Shown here one piece after another: positions 17,365 to 26,509 of a DNA stretch of 64,000 nucleotides. The notes beneath the pieces are model-generated. The model did not search any database. It saw only the letters and a program-made list of their open reading frames with translations, and was not told the origin of the DNA. Source of the stretch: JAWKSY01 sp041402125 (GTDB lineage: Bacteria; Planctomycetota; GCA-002687715; DRQF01). Position numbers and translations under genes: made by a program. Each line of letters opens with the position of its first letter. Within the stretch, counting starts at the first letter, position 1. The DNA is taken from assembly GCA_041402125.1 (NCBI GenBank), contig JAWKSY010000014.1, forward strand, positions 1-64,000, given 5' to 3'.

Positions 17365-17475
17365 CCATCCCTCCCCGGGGCGTCGTCGTCGGACGCCCGT
17401 CGCGGGGAGGTTGTCATCCGCGTCCCGCCCCCGCAAGCAGGGCCGGTGCCGCGCGGGCCCCGGGCTCGCGGGTGA

Positions 17476-19347
17476 TCAGGGAATCTGGATGCGCTGCGGC
17501 CCGACGATCGACTTGATGTTCGAGACGTAGAGCGGATGCCAGCTCACGCCGATCATCCAGCAGTGGAAGCCGGAGAGTCCCGGCACCGGCGGGATGTTGA
17601 GCGTCATCGAGGCGAGTCCGGTCGCGTCGAAGAAGCCCACCGAATCGACGAAGCCCGAGTTGCCGGGGATGGTCGTCAGGGCGAGGAGCGGATCGGTCAC
17701 GTTCGTGAGCACCGATCGCCCGTCCCCGAGCGGGTACTCCGTGAAGACGTTCGTCGTCAGTCCGCACACGTAGGGGATGTAGGCGTCCGCGGGCAGGTGC
17801 AGTCCCACCGGGTTGGACGTACCGGGAGCGAGCGTCCCGGTGATCTGGAAGCTCGCCTCGGTGATGGTGATCTCCTGGTTCGCCGCGACGGCCGACACGT
17901 ACTGGACCGTGCCCGAGGGCCAGCGCACCTCGATCTCGTTGACGACGGCGCTCGCGCCGAGCCCGAAGTGCAGCCGCTTGTCGCCGTCCGAGAGGTAGCC
18001 CTCGCCGGAGAGCTTCACGCGACGCTGACGGGTTCCTCCCTGACGGCAGATGACGACCGCCCCGAATCCGTCCCGGTTGGAGAGCGTCCCCACCAGCTTC
18101 ACGCGCAGCCAGTTGTTGGTCTGGACGTTGTTCTGGATGAGCTGGGCCGGGATGCCGTCGCCCGGCACGAAGATGTCGAGATCACCGTCGTCGTCGTAGT
18201 CGATGAGGCAGGACGAGTAGGCCGGCGGCCCCACCGTCCCGAGACCCGACACCGCCGTGCGGTCGACGAAGGGCGCGCCGCCCGTGTTCTTCAGGTAGCG
18301 GATCGAGGCGCCGTTCTGCGAGTAGTAGAGATCGGCGAAGCCGTCGCGATCGAGGTCGCCGAACCCGCAGGACCAGGCGTTGCCCGTGCACGAGCAGCCG
18401 AAGGTCATCCCCGTCTGGTCCCAGTTGCCCTGCGGGAGGTAGCCGCCGCCGGCGTTGTTCCAGACCATGAGGAGGTTGTAGCTCGGCACGTCGGTGGCGA
18501 AGAGATCCCATCCCCCGCCGCTGTTGTCGATGTCGGTGACCGCGAGCCCCATCGCGTCGACCGCCGCCGCCCCGTTCCACGCCGCGGCGACGCTCGAGAA
18601 GGTCCCGTTCCGCTGGTTCTTCAGGATGTCCACCGGCAGGAACAGGTGACCCTTGTCGTTGCCGACCACGATGTCCGGCCAGCCGTCGTTGTCGATGTCG
18701 TGCATCAGCGTCGCGAGGGCGAGTCCCGGCGACGCCGCGCCGGCGCCGATCGTCACGTCGGTGAAGGTCCCGTTGCCGTTGTTCCGGTAGAGCAGGTTGG
18801 GCGCGAAGAGACCACTCGCGCCGGAGGCGTCGTAGTGGTTCCCCACGTAGAGGTCGAGCCAACCGTCGCGGTCGTAGTCGCCCCAGTTGGCGCTCGTCGC
18901 GTCTCCGGCGTGGGCGAGACCGCGAGCCGCCGCGTCCTCGACGAAGACGCCGCCCCCCTGATTCACGAAGAGGAGGTTCGGGAAGTAGTTGCCGACCGCG
19001 ACGAAGATGTCGGCGTCGCCGTCGTTGTCGAAGTCGGCCGAGACGGCCTGATGGTCGAAACGCGGCGTCCCCGGATCGGCGAGGATGACCTGCTTGATGA
19101 AGCCGCCCGTGCCCTGGTTCCACCAGATCGCGTAGTCGCCGCCCAGCCCCTCTCCGACGAAGACGTCCTGGTCGCCGTCGTTGTCGAAGTCGTTCCAGGT
19201 GCAGCCCCGTCCCCAGGAGACGTTGGCCGCGAAGGGATAGGCCGGGATGACGATCCCGGAGGTCGCGGTCGCCGAGCTGAAGGTCTGGGCGGACCCCGAC
19301 TGGAAGCAGAACGCCGCCACGACGACGATGCCGAGAATACGGGCCAT
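17476..19347 (-). CDS. Secreted FG-GAP/VCBS repeat + ASPIC/UnbV protein, paralogue 1
   Basis: A 623-residue protein. MARILGIVVVAAFCFQSGSAQ is a signal peptide. At least six FG-GAP/VCBS-like blades follow, each with a calcium-binding D-x-D-x-D-G-D-x-D loop (DFDNDGDQDVF, DFDNDGDADIF, DYDRDGWLDLY, DIDNDGWPDIV, DLDRDGFADLY, DYDDDGDLDIF), consistent with a beta-propeller. From about residue 430 the ASPIC/UnbV segment appears (NWLRVKLVGTLSNRDGFGAVV, LSDGDKRLHFGLG, VRWPSGTVQYV). The C-terminal domain ending IVGPQRIQIP is shared with paralogue 2 and may be a sorting or adhesion domain. Expected to be extracellular or surface-bound. Partner and ligand unknown. Confidence 0.88.
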   Translation of the reverse strand: MARILGIVVVAAFCFQSGSAQTFSSATATSGIVIPAYPFAANVSWGRGCTWNDFDNDGDQDVFVGEGLGGDYAIWWNQGTGGFIKQVILADPGTPRFDHQAVSADFDNDGDADIFVAVGNYFPNLLFVNQGGGVFVEDAAARGLAHAGDATSANWGDYDRDGWLDLYVGNHYDASGASGLFAPNLLYRNNGNGTFTDVTIGAGAASPGLALATLMHDIDNDGWPDIVVGNDKGHLFLPVDILKNQRNGTFSSVAAAWNGAAAVDAMGLAVTDIDNSGGGWDLFATDVPSYNLLMVWNNAGGGYLPQGNWDQTGMTFGCSCTGNAWSCGFGDLDRDGFADLYYSQNGASIRYLKNTGGAPFVDRTAVSGLGTVGPPAYSSCLIDYDDDGDLDIFVPGDGIPAQLIQNNVQTNNWLRVKLVGTLSNRDGFGAVVICRQGGTRQRRVKLSGEGYLSDGDKRLHFGLGASAVVNEIEVRWPSGTVQYVSAVAANQEITITEASFQITGTLAPGTSNPVGLHLPADAYIPYVCGLTTNVFTEYPLGDGRSVLTNVTDPLLALTTIPGNSGFVDSVGFFDATGLASMTLNIPPVPGLSGFHCWMIGVSWHPLYVSNIKSIVGPQRIQIP

Positions 19348-19616
19348 CGGAGGACCCTCTTCGAATTGGAGGTTGCACTCGGCCTGGGGGCTCGATGCCC
19401 GAAGGCACGGCTCTGGCGGCGAAACCGGCGACTGGAGGGCCGTTCCGGCGATCCAGCGGTGAGAAGCCTGTTCACCGAAGATCCGCTCAACGAGACCAGC
19501 AGACCTCGGCGAAGGCTCGGCGTCAAGCGGCGAGATACGAATTCGAAAACAACCCGGAGTCCGACGCCGACGCGGCGCCGGGAAACGCGATCGCGAATCC
19601 GGTCGGGTGAAACGAA

Positions 19617-19648
19617 GCGGGGCCGCGATCTCGCGATCGCGGCCCCGC
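19617..19648 (-). terminator. Intrinsic terminator of the RRM gene
   Basis: A perfect 13-bp stem (GCGGGGCCGCGAT with its complement) and a 6-base loop lie 29 bases beyond the stop codon. Read on the minus strand, the stem is followed by TTCGTTTCAC, a modest T-rich tail. Confidence 0.72.
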
Positions 19649-19676
19649 AACTCGGTTCGGCATCAGCCGGTGACGA

Positions 19677-20042
19677 TCACCAGCGGCCGCCGCCGCCACC
19701 GCCGCCGTAGCCGCCGCCGCCGCCACCGCCGTAGCCGCCGCGACCACCGCCGCCGCCGCCGTAGCCGCCGCGACCGCCGCCGCCACCGCGGTTCTCACGC
19801 GGCTTCGCGATGTTGACGGTCAGGTTGCGACCGCCGAGGTTCTGCTGGTCGAGACCCTCGACCGCGGCCTGGGCCTCGGCCTCGGTCGCCATCTCGACGA
19901 AGCCGAAGCCGCGGGCGCGGCCGGTCTCGCGATCGGTCACGAGGTTGACGGACTGAACGGTACCGAAGGCGGAGAAAGCCTCCTCGACCTCGGCCTCGGT
20001 GGCCGAGAAAGCGAGGTTGCCGACATAGAGCTTGTTCTGCAT
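19677..20042 (-). CDS. RRM-domain glycine-rich RNA-binding protein
   Basis: A 121-residue protein. The single RNA recognition motif has RNP2 as KLYVGNLAF (residues 4-12) and RNP1 as RGFGFVEM (about 44-51). The aromatic residues expected to stack on RNA are present. The tail from about residue 87 is almost pure Gly/Tyr/Arg (GGGGGRGGYGGGG repeated), giving a highly repetitive DNA stretch at 19680-19790. Such proteins bind single-stranded RNA and act as RNA chaperones, often cold-induced, in cyanobacteria, planctomycetes and proteobacteria. It has its own terminator and a long 5' region. It sits between two paralogous FG-GAP genes on the same strand. Confidence 0.95.
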   Translation of the reverse strand: MQNKLYVGNLAFSATEAEVEEAFSAFGTVQSVNLVTDRETGRARGFGFVEMATEAEAQAAVEGLDQQNLGGRNLTVNIAKPRENRGGGGGRGGYGGGGGGRGGYGGGGGGGYGGGGGGGRW

Positions 20043-20509
20043 GGACACTCTCAAACGTCCGACCGGCGCGGAGCCGGGCGGTTCTGGACTGACGATCCGA
20101 CTGCCGGATCGTCGCGATTCGACCGGGACGAACGCTCGAGAGAGGAAGACAGGAGCCGAGCGAGATTCAGGAGAACGCCCGGAGGCGTTCGCGAAGCTTT
20201 GCGCGAGATCGAGTCCGATGGCACCCGCCGGTCGAAGGCGGACACCTCGCTGTCGAACGTCGGGCTCTTCCCGGGCGGAACTCCCGCCCTTTCCGAAACC
20301 CGCTGGTACGTCAGCGATCTCGCGAAGCCCGCCGAAGCGGCACCTCGAGAGCCCCCTCCCATCCGGACCGGCGACCGGGAGAGTCCTCCCGACCGGTCGG
20401 TCCAGCGCGAAGGCGGCTGGCGTAGACCACGATCCTACGAATCCCGGACGCCCGACGCACGGGCGATCGGGGAATCCGGATCCCGACCAGAAAGGGCCGC
20501 CCCCCGGGC
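20043..20509. other. Long non-coding region upstream of the RRM gene
   Basis: No gene was found in these 467 bases. They hold the 5' region of the RRM gene and the 3' flank of FG-GAP paralogue 2. A long structured leader would fit cold-regulated RNA-binding proteins, but no specific riboswitch or cold-shock box could be recognised. Confidence 0.4.
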
Positions 20510-22375
20510 CTACTGGATCGTGAAGGCCTGCGGGCCGACGATCGACTTGACGTTCGAGCCGTAGCTCGGGTGCCAGCTCGCGCCGATGAACCAGGCGGAG
20601 ACGCCCGTGAGCGACGGGATCGGCGGCAGGTTGAGCGTCATCGTGGCCTTGCCCAGGGCGTCGTAGAAGCCGAGCGAGTTCGCGTAGGCGCTGTTGCCGG
20701 GGATGGTCGAGAGGACGAGCAGGGGGTCGTTCACGTCGGTGAGGATCGAGCGCCCGTCGGGGAAGTCGTACTGGGTGAAGACGTTCGCCGTGATCCCGTG
20801 GACGTAGGGGATGAGGGCGTCGTCCGGCAGCGTGATCGAGACGACGTTGGCGCTCCCGGGGACCATCGTGCCGGTGACCTGGTAGGCGGGCTCGACGACC
20901 GTGATGAACTGATTGGACGGCACGTTCGCCAGGTACTGAACCGTGCCGGAGGGCCAGCGGATCTCGATCTCCTGGACCTGCGTGCTTCCCTTGAGCCCGA
21001 AGAAGAGCCGCTTGTCGCCGTCGGAGAGGTAACCCTCCCCCGAGATCCTGGCGCGACGGAGTTCGGTGCCGTTCAGGCGGCAGATCACCAGCGCCCCGAT
21101 CGCGTCGCGATTCGAGTTCGTGCCGACCAGGTCGACGCCGAGCCAGTTGAACCCGGTGACCTGATCGTTGCGGAGGAGCCGCGCCGGGACCATGTCGCCG
21201 GGGAGGAAGATGTCGAGGTCGCCGTCGGAGTCGTAGTCGACGAGGCTCGAGGAGAGCGTCGGCGGGCAGAGGGTCTGGATCCCGCAGGCGGCGGAGATGT
21301 CGAGGAAGGGCGCTCCGCCGGAGTTCGAGTAGAACCGCCCCGCGGCTCCCGTCAGCGTGTAGAAGAGGTCGAGCTGGCGGTCGAGGTCGAAGTCGGCGAA
21401 GAAGCAGGACCAGCCCTTGCCGATCCCGCTCAGACCGTAGTTCATCCCCTCCGAGTGCCAGGTGGGCTGGGAAGCGTAGATCCCCGTGGCCTCGTTCCAC
21501 AGCATCAGACAGTGATCCGTGGGAACATCGGTCATGAAGATGTCCCAGCCGCCGTCGTTGTCGATGTCGCCCACGGTGATGCCCATGGACTCGATCGTGG
21601 GGTTGGCGTTCCAGGACGCGCCGACGTCGGCGAAACCGCCGATCCGGAGGTTCCTCAGGATCGTCGAGCTCGGACCCGCCATGCCCTTGTCGTTCCCGAC
21701 GATGATGTCGGGCCCGCCGTCCTCGTCGAAGTCGTGGATGAAGGCCGCGTTCGCGTAGCCGGGAGCCGCGGCGCCGGCCGCGATCGTGAGGTCGGTGAAG
21801 GTCCCGTTCCCGTTGTTCCGGTAGAAGACGTTGGCGGCCGGCCCGCCCGTCGCATCGATGTAGTTCGCGACGTAGAGGTCGAGCCAGCCGTCGCGATCGA
21901 CGTCGCCGAAGGACGCCGCGAGGCTGTCCTGGGCGAGCGCGACGCCGCGCGCCGCCGCGTCCTCGACGAAGATGCCGCCGCCCTGGTTGACGAAGAGCAG
22001 GTTCGGCAGGAAGTAGCCGACCGCGACGTAGACGTCGGAATCGCCGTCGTTGTCGAAGTCCGCCGCGACGACCTGGTGGTCCTGGTGCCCGTTGCCCGGA
22101 TCGGCGAGGACGACCTGCTTGACGAAGCCGCCGGTCCCCTGGTTCCACCAGATCTCGTAGTCGCGACCGGCCCCTCCGGCCACGAAGACGTCCTGGTCCC
22201 CGTCACCGTCGTAGTCGGCCCAGGCACAGCCGCGCCCCTGGGCCGCCTGCGCGGTCAGGACGTAGGGAGGGATCGCGATCCCGGAGGTCGTGGTGACGTC
22301 CGTGAACGTGATCTGTGCGTGCGCCCCCCCCGCGATCGCGACGATCGCGACGGCCAGCATCGCAAGTCGGGACAT
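20510..22375 (-). CDS. Secreted FG-GAP/VCBS repeat + ASPIC/UnbV protein, paralogue 2
   Basis: A 621-residue protein with signal peptide MSRLAMLAVAIVAIAGGAHAQ. It has the same order of calcium-loop blades as paralogue 1 (DYDGDGDQDVF, DFDNDGDSDVY, DVDRDGWLDLY, DFDEDGGPDII, DIDNDGGWDIF, DYDSDGDLDIF), then the ASPIC/UnbV segment (NWLGVDLVGTNSNRDAIGALV, LSDGDKRLFFGL, IRWPSGTVQYLANV) and a C-terminal domain ending IVGPQAFTIQ. The two proteins match along their whole length, pointing to a duplication now separated by the RRM gene. Likely surface or extracellular. The ATG at 22373-22375 is chosen to give a normal signal peptide; another in-frame start lies 7 codons upstream. Confidence 0.88.
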   Translation of the reverse strand: MSRLAMLAVAIVAIAGGAHAQITFTDVTTTSGIAIPPYVLTAQAAQGRGCAWADYDGDGDQDVFVAGGAGRDYEIWWNQGTGGFVKQVVLADPGNGHQDHQVVAADFDNDGDSDVYVAVGYFLPNLLFVNQGGGIFVEDAAARGVALAQDSLAASFGDVDRDGWLDLYVANYIDATGGPAANVFYRNNGNGTFTDLTIAAGAAAPGYANAAFIHDFDEDGGPDIIVGNDKGMAGPSSTILRNLRIGGFADVGASWNANPTIESMGITVGDIDNDGGWDIFMTDVPTDHCLMLWNEATGIYASQPTWHSEGMNYGLSGIGKGWSCFFADFDLDRQLDLFYTLTGAAGRFYSNSGGAPFLDISAACGIQTLCPPTLSSSLVDYDSDGDLDIFLPGDMVPARLLRNDQVTGFNWLGVDLVGTNSNRDAIGALVICRLNGTELRRARISGEGYLSDGDKRLFFGLKGSTQVQEIEIRWPSGTVQYLANVPSNQFITVVEPAYQVTGTMVPGSANVVSITLPDDALIPYVHGITANVFTQYDFPDGRSILTDVNDPLLVLSTIPGNSAYANSLGFYDALGKATMTLNLPPIPSLTGVSAWFIGASWHPSYGSNVKSIVGPQAFTIQ

Positions 22376-22656
22376 GTCCAGGGCTCTCCGAAGCAAACGG
22401 CGTCAGGTGCGCCCGCACGTCCCGATCATCGATCGGAGGCCTCGACCCTGGATGGGTGGTCAGGGAGAAGCGGCGCGCGAGCGCCCCCATTCCACCCGAT
22501 CCCGGGGTCAAGTCAACCGCGGAGACGGGAGAAGGTCGCGGCGTCCGGGCCGGCCGTCGCGCCAAGTCCGGTCGCGACAAGGGCCAAGGCCGGTCGGGCG
22601 AAGGAGTCGGTTGCGGCATTCCGGGTGGAATCCCGGGCGCTCGACGGTCCGGAGAG

Positions 22657-22730
22657 TCGGGGCGACTGGATTCGAACCAGCGACTTTCTGCTCCCAAAGC
22701 AGACGCGCTACCAGGCTGCGCTACACCCCG
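22657..22730 (-). tRNA. tRNA-Pro (anticodon UGG)
   Basis: Read on the minus strand, 74 bases fold as a complete cloverleaf. The acceptor stem is CGGGGTG with CGCCCCG (one G-T pair). The D arm is GCGC-loop-GCGC, the anticodon arm is TCTGC-TTTGGGA-GCAGA with TGG at the anticodon, and the T arm is GCTGG-TTCGAAT-CCAGT. The 3' CCA is not encoded. Confidence 0.96.
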
Positions 22731-22822
22731 TGGCCCCGACCGGCGTCCCGGAGGGGGCGCCGGCGGGCGTGGCGGATCATGCTAAAGGGGTCCCGCGGTC
22801 GCAACGCGCCGCGGGGCGGGAT

Positions 22823-23716
22823 TCAGCGGCGCGCCGCCCGCTCGACGGGGGCGGCGTCCGGATCCGGCGGATCGGCCCGTCGGTCCCAGGGACCGTAGAA
22901 GGCGTCGAAGCGCGACATGTCGAATCGGGTGACCTCGCGCCAGGACTGACCGCCGGTGGCCGTCCTCCACAGGATCTGGCTCCCATCGGCCTCGGGCGCC
23001 CCGATGCGGTAGCCCTGGTCGGCGTCCGAGAAGTGCGTGCCGAGATCGGCGGACTCCTCGGCCACGTCGTCGCGGAAGGCGCCGATGACCCAGGTCCGGC
23101 CCGCGTCGGACGTGCGGTAGGAGTTGGCGACGAAGCTCGAGGTCTCGGCGTCGAGGTAGACGACGTCGACCGTGCCCAGGGTGTCGCTCGCGAAGTCGAG
23201 GTTCTGGAGGTGCGAGATGAACTCGGCGCGCGGCTCGGCGATGTCGTGCTCGCGCCAGTGTCCGCCGCCGTCCTTCGTCGCGAGCACCACGGCGTTCGTG
23301 CCGGTCTCGGTGACGCGGATGCCGGCGATCCAGCCGCGGCGGGCGTCGGAGAAGTGGATGTCCTGGACGATCACGCCGCGGAAGCGGACGGTCTCGGACC
23401 CGACGCGGCGCCAGTGGGCGCCCGAGTCGTCGCTGCGGAGGACGATGCCCTCCACCCCGCCGTCGGCCGAATCGAGGCGTCCGCCGAGGTAGATGACCTC
23501 CCGCGAGAGCGCGAAGACGGCCGAGAGCTCCATGCCCGAGTAGTCCGTCGCCTTGGGCGTCGGCACCACGAGGCGCTCGCCGGTTCCCTGGCAGGCGACG
23601 CCCGCGAGGGCGAGCAGGACGCCCGCGAAAGCGAGCCCGAGCCGGGATCCGCGGCGCGCGCGAGGGGTTCCGATCCTCTCCCGGCGCCGATCGGCGCGTC
23701 CGGTGGTCGCTCGCAT
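22823..23716 (-). CDS. BNR/YCF48-like beta-propeller lipoprotein
   Basis: A 297-residue protein. A basic N-terminus precedes a hydrophobic segment ending in LALAGVAC, a lipobox. The body contains repeated BNR-type elements: LRSDDSGAHWRRVG, LATKDGGGHWREHD, YRTSDAGRTWVIG and WRTATGGQSWREV. Each has the S/T-x-D-x-G-x-x-W pattern of sialidase-like or YCF48/Hcf136-like propellers. No catalytic residues of sialidases are seen. Probably a lipid-anchored periplasmic or surface protein of unknown ligand. It is a single-gene unit downstream of the selA region's divergent promoter area. Confidence 0.8.
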   Translation of the reverse strand: MRATTGRADRRRERIGTPRARRGSRLGLAFAGVLLALAGVACQGTGERLVVPTPKATDYSGMELSAVFALSREVIYLGGRLDSADGGVEGIVLRSDDSGAHWRRVGSETVRFRGVIVQDIHFSDARRGWIAGIRVTETGTNAVVLATKDGGGHWREHDIAEPRAEFISHLQNLDFASDTLGTVDVVYLDAETSSFVANSYRTSDAGRTWVIGAFRDDVAEESADLGTHFSDADQGYRIGAPEADGSQILWRTATGGQSWREVTRFDMSRFDAFYGPWDRRADPPDPDAAPVERAARR

Positions 23717-23995
23717 GCTCTTCTCCCCCCTCGCATCGGGCGCGCCTCCACCCCGGCGGAGGCGCGTACCCGTTCCCTATCGACCTTGCCCGGTCATCCT
23801 ATGAAGCCGACGTCGAAAGCGGAATAAGTCGCCCTGGGAACGGTTTACGACGGTGCGGCCTCGCGGGATCGGCTTGGCATCCCGGGCCGCGGAGGGCAAG
23901 ATCGCGCCGGCCCCGGCGGCGTGTCATGCGCGGCGGGGATCGGAGGGCGGCCCGCCGCCGCCCCCAATGACCGGACCGCCGGAGCGGAGCGCGAC

Positions 23996-25414
23996 GTGGC
24001 GAAGAATCGACAGGATGGCCTCCGCTCGCTTCCGGCCGTCGGCGCCGTCACCGAGGCCTGGCGCCGCCGCGGCGAGGGCGAGCGCTCGCCCCGCCTCCTC
24101 GGCTACCTGGCGCGTCGCCTCGTCGACGCCGAACGCGCGGCCGTCCTCGGGGGCGAGACCGCGACGGCCGCGGACGCCGAGACCCTCGCCGGACGCCTCT
24201 CCGACGAGCTCCGGCACTGGCCGTCCTCCTCATCCTCGCGGGTCGTCAACGGGACCGGCATCGTCCTCCACTCCGGCCTCGGCCGCGCGATCTACCCCGA
24301 GCGGGCGCTCGCCACGGCGATGGAGACCCTGCGGGGCTACAACCTCCTCGAGGTCGACCGGGCCGAGGGCCGCCGCCGCAAGCGCGACGCCCACTGCGAG
24401 ACGCTCCTCTGCGAGCTCACCGGCGCCGAGGCGGCCCTCGTCGTCAACAACAACGCCGCCGCGACGATGATCATCCTCTCGACCCTCGCGGCCGGGAAGG
24501 AGGTCGTGGTCTCCCGGTCGCAGCTCATCGAGATCGGCGGTTCCTACCGCCTCCCCGACGTCTTCGTCGCCAGCGGCTGCCGCCTGCGCGAGGTCGGCAC
24601 CACGAACAAGTCCTACGCCCGCGACTACGAGCAGGCGATCGGCGAGGACACGGGCGCGCTCATGCTCGTCCACACCAGCAACTACCGCATCGTCGGCTTC
24701 ACGAAGCACGTCGAGATCGAGGAGATGGTCGGGATCGGCCGCCGCCACGGGATCCCGGTGATCGACGATCTCGGCTCGGGCTGCCTGATCGACCTCGTCC
24801 CCCACGGCATCCCCGACGAGCCCCCGGTGCCGGCCAGCGTGAAGGCGGGAGCCGACGTCGTCTGCTTCTCGGGCGACAAGCTCATCGGCGGTCCCCAGGC
24901 CGGCATCATCGTCGGCCGGAAGGAGTGGATCGATCGGATCCGCAAGAACCCCCTCGCCCGCGCGCTGCGCGTCGACAAGACGACCTGCGTCCTCCTCGAG
25001 GCCACGCTCAAGCTCTACCTCGAGCCCGAGCGCCTCTTCGAGGACGTCCCGACGCTGCGCATGATGACGACGCCGAAGGAGACGCTCGACGCCCGGGCTC
25101 GCGCCCTCGTCGCCGCGCTCGAGCCGGTCCTCGCCGGCGCCGCGGGCCGCCTCGAGATCATCGACGAGACCAGCGAGCTGGGCGCGGGCACGCTGCCCCT
25201 GACCGGCCTCGATACGCGCTGCGTCGCCCTCGACGTCGAGGGGCTTCCGCCCCAGGTCCTCGCGGGGCGCCTCCGGCGGCGCCGCCTCCCCGTTTTCACG
25301 CGGGTGAAGGACGATCGCGTCCTCATCGACGCCCGCACGCTGCAGGAGGGCGACGACGCGCTGATCGCGGCCGCCCTCCGCGAGATCCTCGAACCGGAGA
25401 ACGACGCGCGATGA
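23996..25414 (+). CDS. selA: L-seryl-tRNA(Sec) selenium transferase
   Basis: A 472-residue PLP enzyme that converts Ser-tRNA(Sec) to Sec-tRNA(Sec) with selenophosphate. The GTG at 23996 is chosen because the SelA-type start (KNRQDGLRSLPAVGAVTEAW) begins there. Landmarks in order: RVVNGTGIVLHSGLGRA, LLCELTGAEAALVVNNNAAA, SRSQLIEIGGSYRLPDV, EVGTTNKSY, MLVHTSNYRIVGF, VIDDLGSGCL and VVCFSGDKLIGGPQAGIIVG (PLP Lys in SGDK). All are intact. The stop overlaps the selD start by 4 bp (ATGA), so the two are coupled; tRNA-Sec follows selD. The elongation factor gene selB is not in the window. Confidence 0.96.
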   Translation: MAKNRQDGLRSLPAVGAVTEAWRRRGEGERSPRLLGYLARRLVDAERAAVLGGETATAADAETLAGRLSDELRHWPSSSSSRVVNGTGIVLHSGLGRAIYPERALATAMETLRGYNLLEVDRAEGRRRKRDAHCETLLCELTGAEAALVVNNNAAATMIILSTLAAGKEVVVSRSQLIEIGGSYRLPDVFVASGCRLREVGTTNKSYARDYEQAIGEDTGALMLVHTSNYRIVGFTKHVEIEEMVGIGRRHGIPVIDDLGSGCLIDLVPHGIPDEPPVPASVKAGADVVCFSGDKLIGGPQAGIIVGRKEWIDRIRKNPLARALRVDKTTCVLLEATLKLYLEPERLFEDVPTLRMMTTPKETLDARARALVAALEPVLAGAAGRLEIIDETSELGAGTLPLTGLDTRCVALDVEGLPPQVLAGRLRRRRLPVFTRVKDDRVLIDARTLQEGDDALIAAALREILEPENDAR

Positions 25415-26454
25415 GCGAGCGGATTCGCCTCACGCAGTACGCGAACTGCGGCGGCTGAGCGGCCAAGCTCTCCTCGGAGAGCCTGGCTCGGGTGCTGAGC
25501 CGCGTCCCCAAGACCTTCCACCCCGATCTCCTCGTGGGCTACGCCGGCGCGGACGATGCCGCCGTGTATCGTCTCGACGACGAGCGCGCCCTCGTGATGA
25601 CGACGGACTTCTTCCCGCCCATGGTGGACGACCCCGAGGCCTTCGGTCGCGTCGCGGCCGCGAATGCCCTCTCGGACGTCTTCGCGATGGGCGGCCGGCC
25701 CCTCGTCGCCCTGAACCTCGTCGGCTTCCCGAAGGCCCTCGGTGAGGACGTCCTCGCCGCGATGCTCGCCGGCGGCGCGAGCAAGGTCGCGGAGGCGGGC
25801 GCGGTGATCGGGGGCGGTCACACGGTGCAGGACTCGGAGGTCAAGTACGGCCTCGCGGTCACGGGCATCGTCCACCCCGACCGCGTCTGGAAGAACGGCG
25901 GCGTTCGCGTGGGCGACGTCCTCCTCCTCACGAAGCCGATCGGCACCGGGCTCGTCTCGAGCTCCGTGAAGCAGACGAACGACGAGAGCGCGACCGTCCA
26001 CGAGGCGATCCGCTGGATGGCGACCCTCAACGGCGTCGGCATCGAGCACCTCCACGCGGCCGACGTCTCGGCCGTGACCGACGTCACGGGCTTCGGGCTC
26101 CTCGGCCACGCCCGCGAGCTCGCCGAGGGCGGCGCGGCGACGCTCCGCATCGAGGCGGACCGGGTGCCGCGTCTCGGCGGCATCGAGACCTACTTCGAGG
26201 ACCGCTTCAAGACGCGCTCCGCCCGCGAGACCCGGACCCACTGCGGCGACCGCGTCCGGCGCCCGGCGGACCTCGATCCCTGGACCGACGAGCTCCTCTT
26301 CGACCCCCAGACCTCGGGCGGCCTCATCATCGCCGTCCGCGCGGACCAGGCCGAGGATCTCCGGCGCCGCCTCGTCGATTCGGGGCTCGAGCACACCGCG
26401 GTCATCGGCGAGGCCCTGAACCGCGTCGAGGGCGTCGAGGTGGAAGTCGTCTGA
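25411..26454 (+). CDS. selD: Selenophosphate synthetase, itself a selenoprotein (in-frame UGA = Sec16)
   Basis: The gene starts at ATG 25411 inside the selA stop and codes for 347 residues if the TGA at 25456-25458 is read as selenocysteine. The local peptide is TQYANCGG-U-AAKLSS. In SelD proteins this position is Cys or Sec next to the conserved Lys, and it is the catalytic residue. After it, SRVPKTFHPDLLVGYAGADDAAVYRLDDERALVMTTDFFPPMVDDPEAFGRVAAANALSDVFAMGG and DVTGFGLLGHARE follow the family pattern. A conventional caller would end the protein at residue 15 or start it 27 codons late. The product supplies selenophosphate to SelA. Sec in SelD implies that selenium is needed to make selenophosphate. 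Confidence 0.95.
25462..25487 (+). promoter_or_regulatory. Candidate bacterial SECIS hairpin in selD
   Basis: Directly 3' of the Sec UGA an 11-base arm GCCAAGCTCTC pairs with GAGAGCCTGGC (10 pairs, one A-C mismatch) around a 4-base CTCG loop. The hairpin begins 3 bases after the UGA and its apical loop lies 14-17 bases after it, with a G in the loop. That is where SelB-binding SECIS elements sit in bacterial selenoprotein mRNAs. Confidence 0.78.
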
Positions 26455-26509
26455 AACTCCCTTGCCGGATCGGGCCGGGGAAACTAAGACGTCTCTCCGA
26501 CGAACACCT

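Noticed and set aside
17536..19710. A 724-codon open frame antisense to the FG-GAP gene, with similar long antisense frames elsewhere (for example 20570-23827 and 38915-42187).
   Set aside because: They are mirror frames of GC-rich genes: Arg/Val/Asp/Gly-rich, without domains, and opposite genes with clear signal peptides and motifs.
19680..19790. Tandem repeat array of possible mobile or regulatory nature.
   Set aside because: It is the Gly/Tyr/Arg-rich tail of the RRM protein, in frame and with a normal stop; repetitiveness follows from glycine codons.
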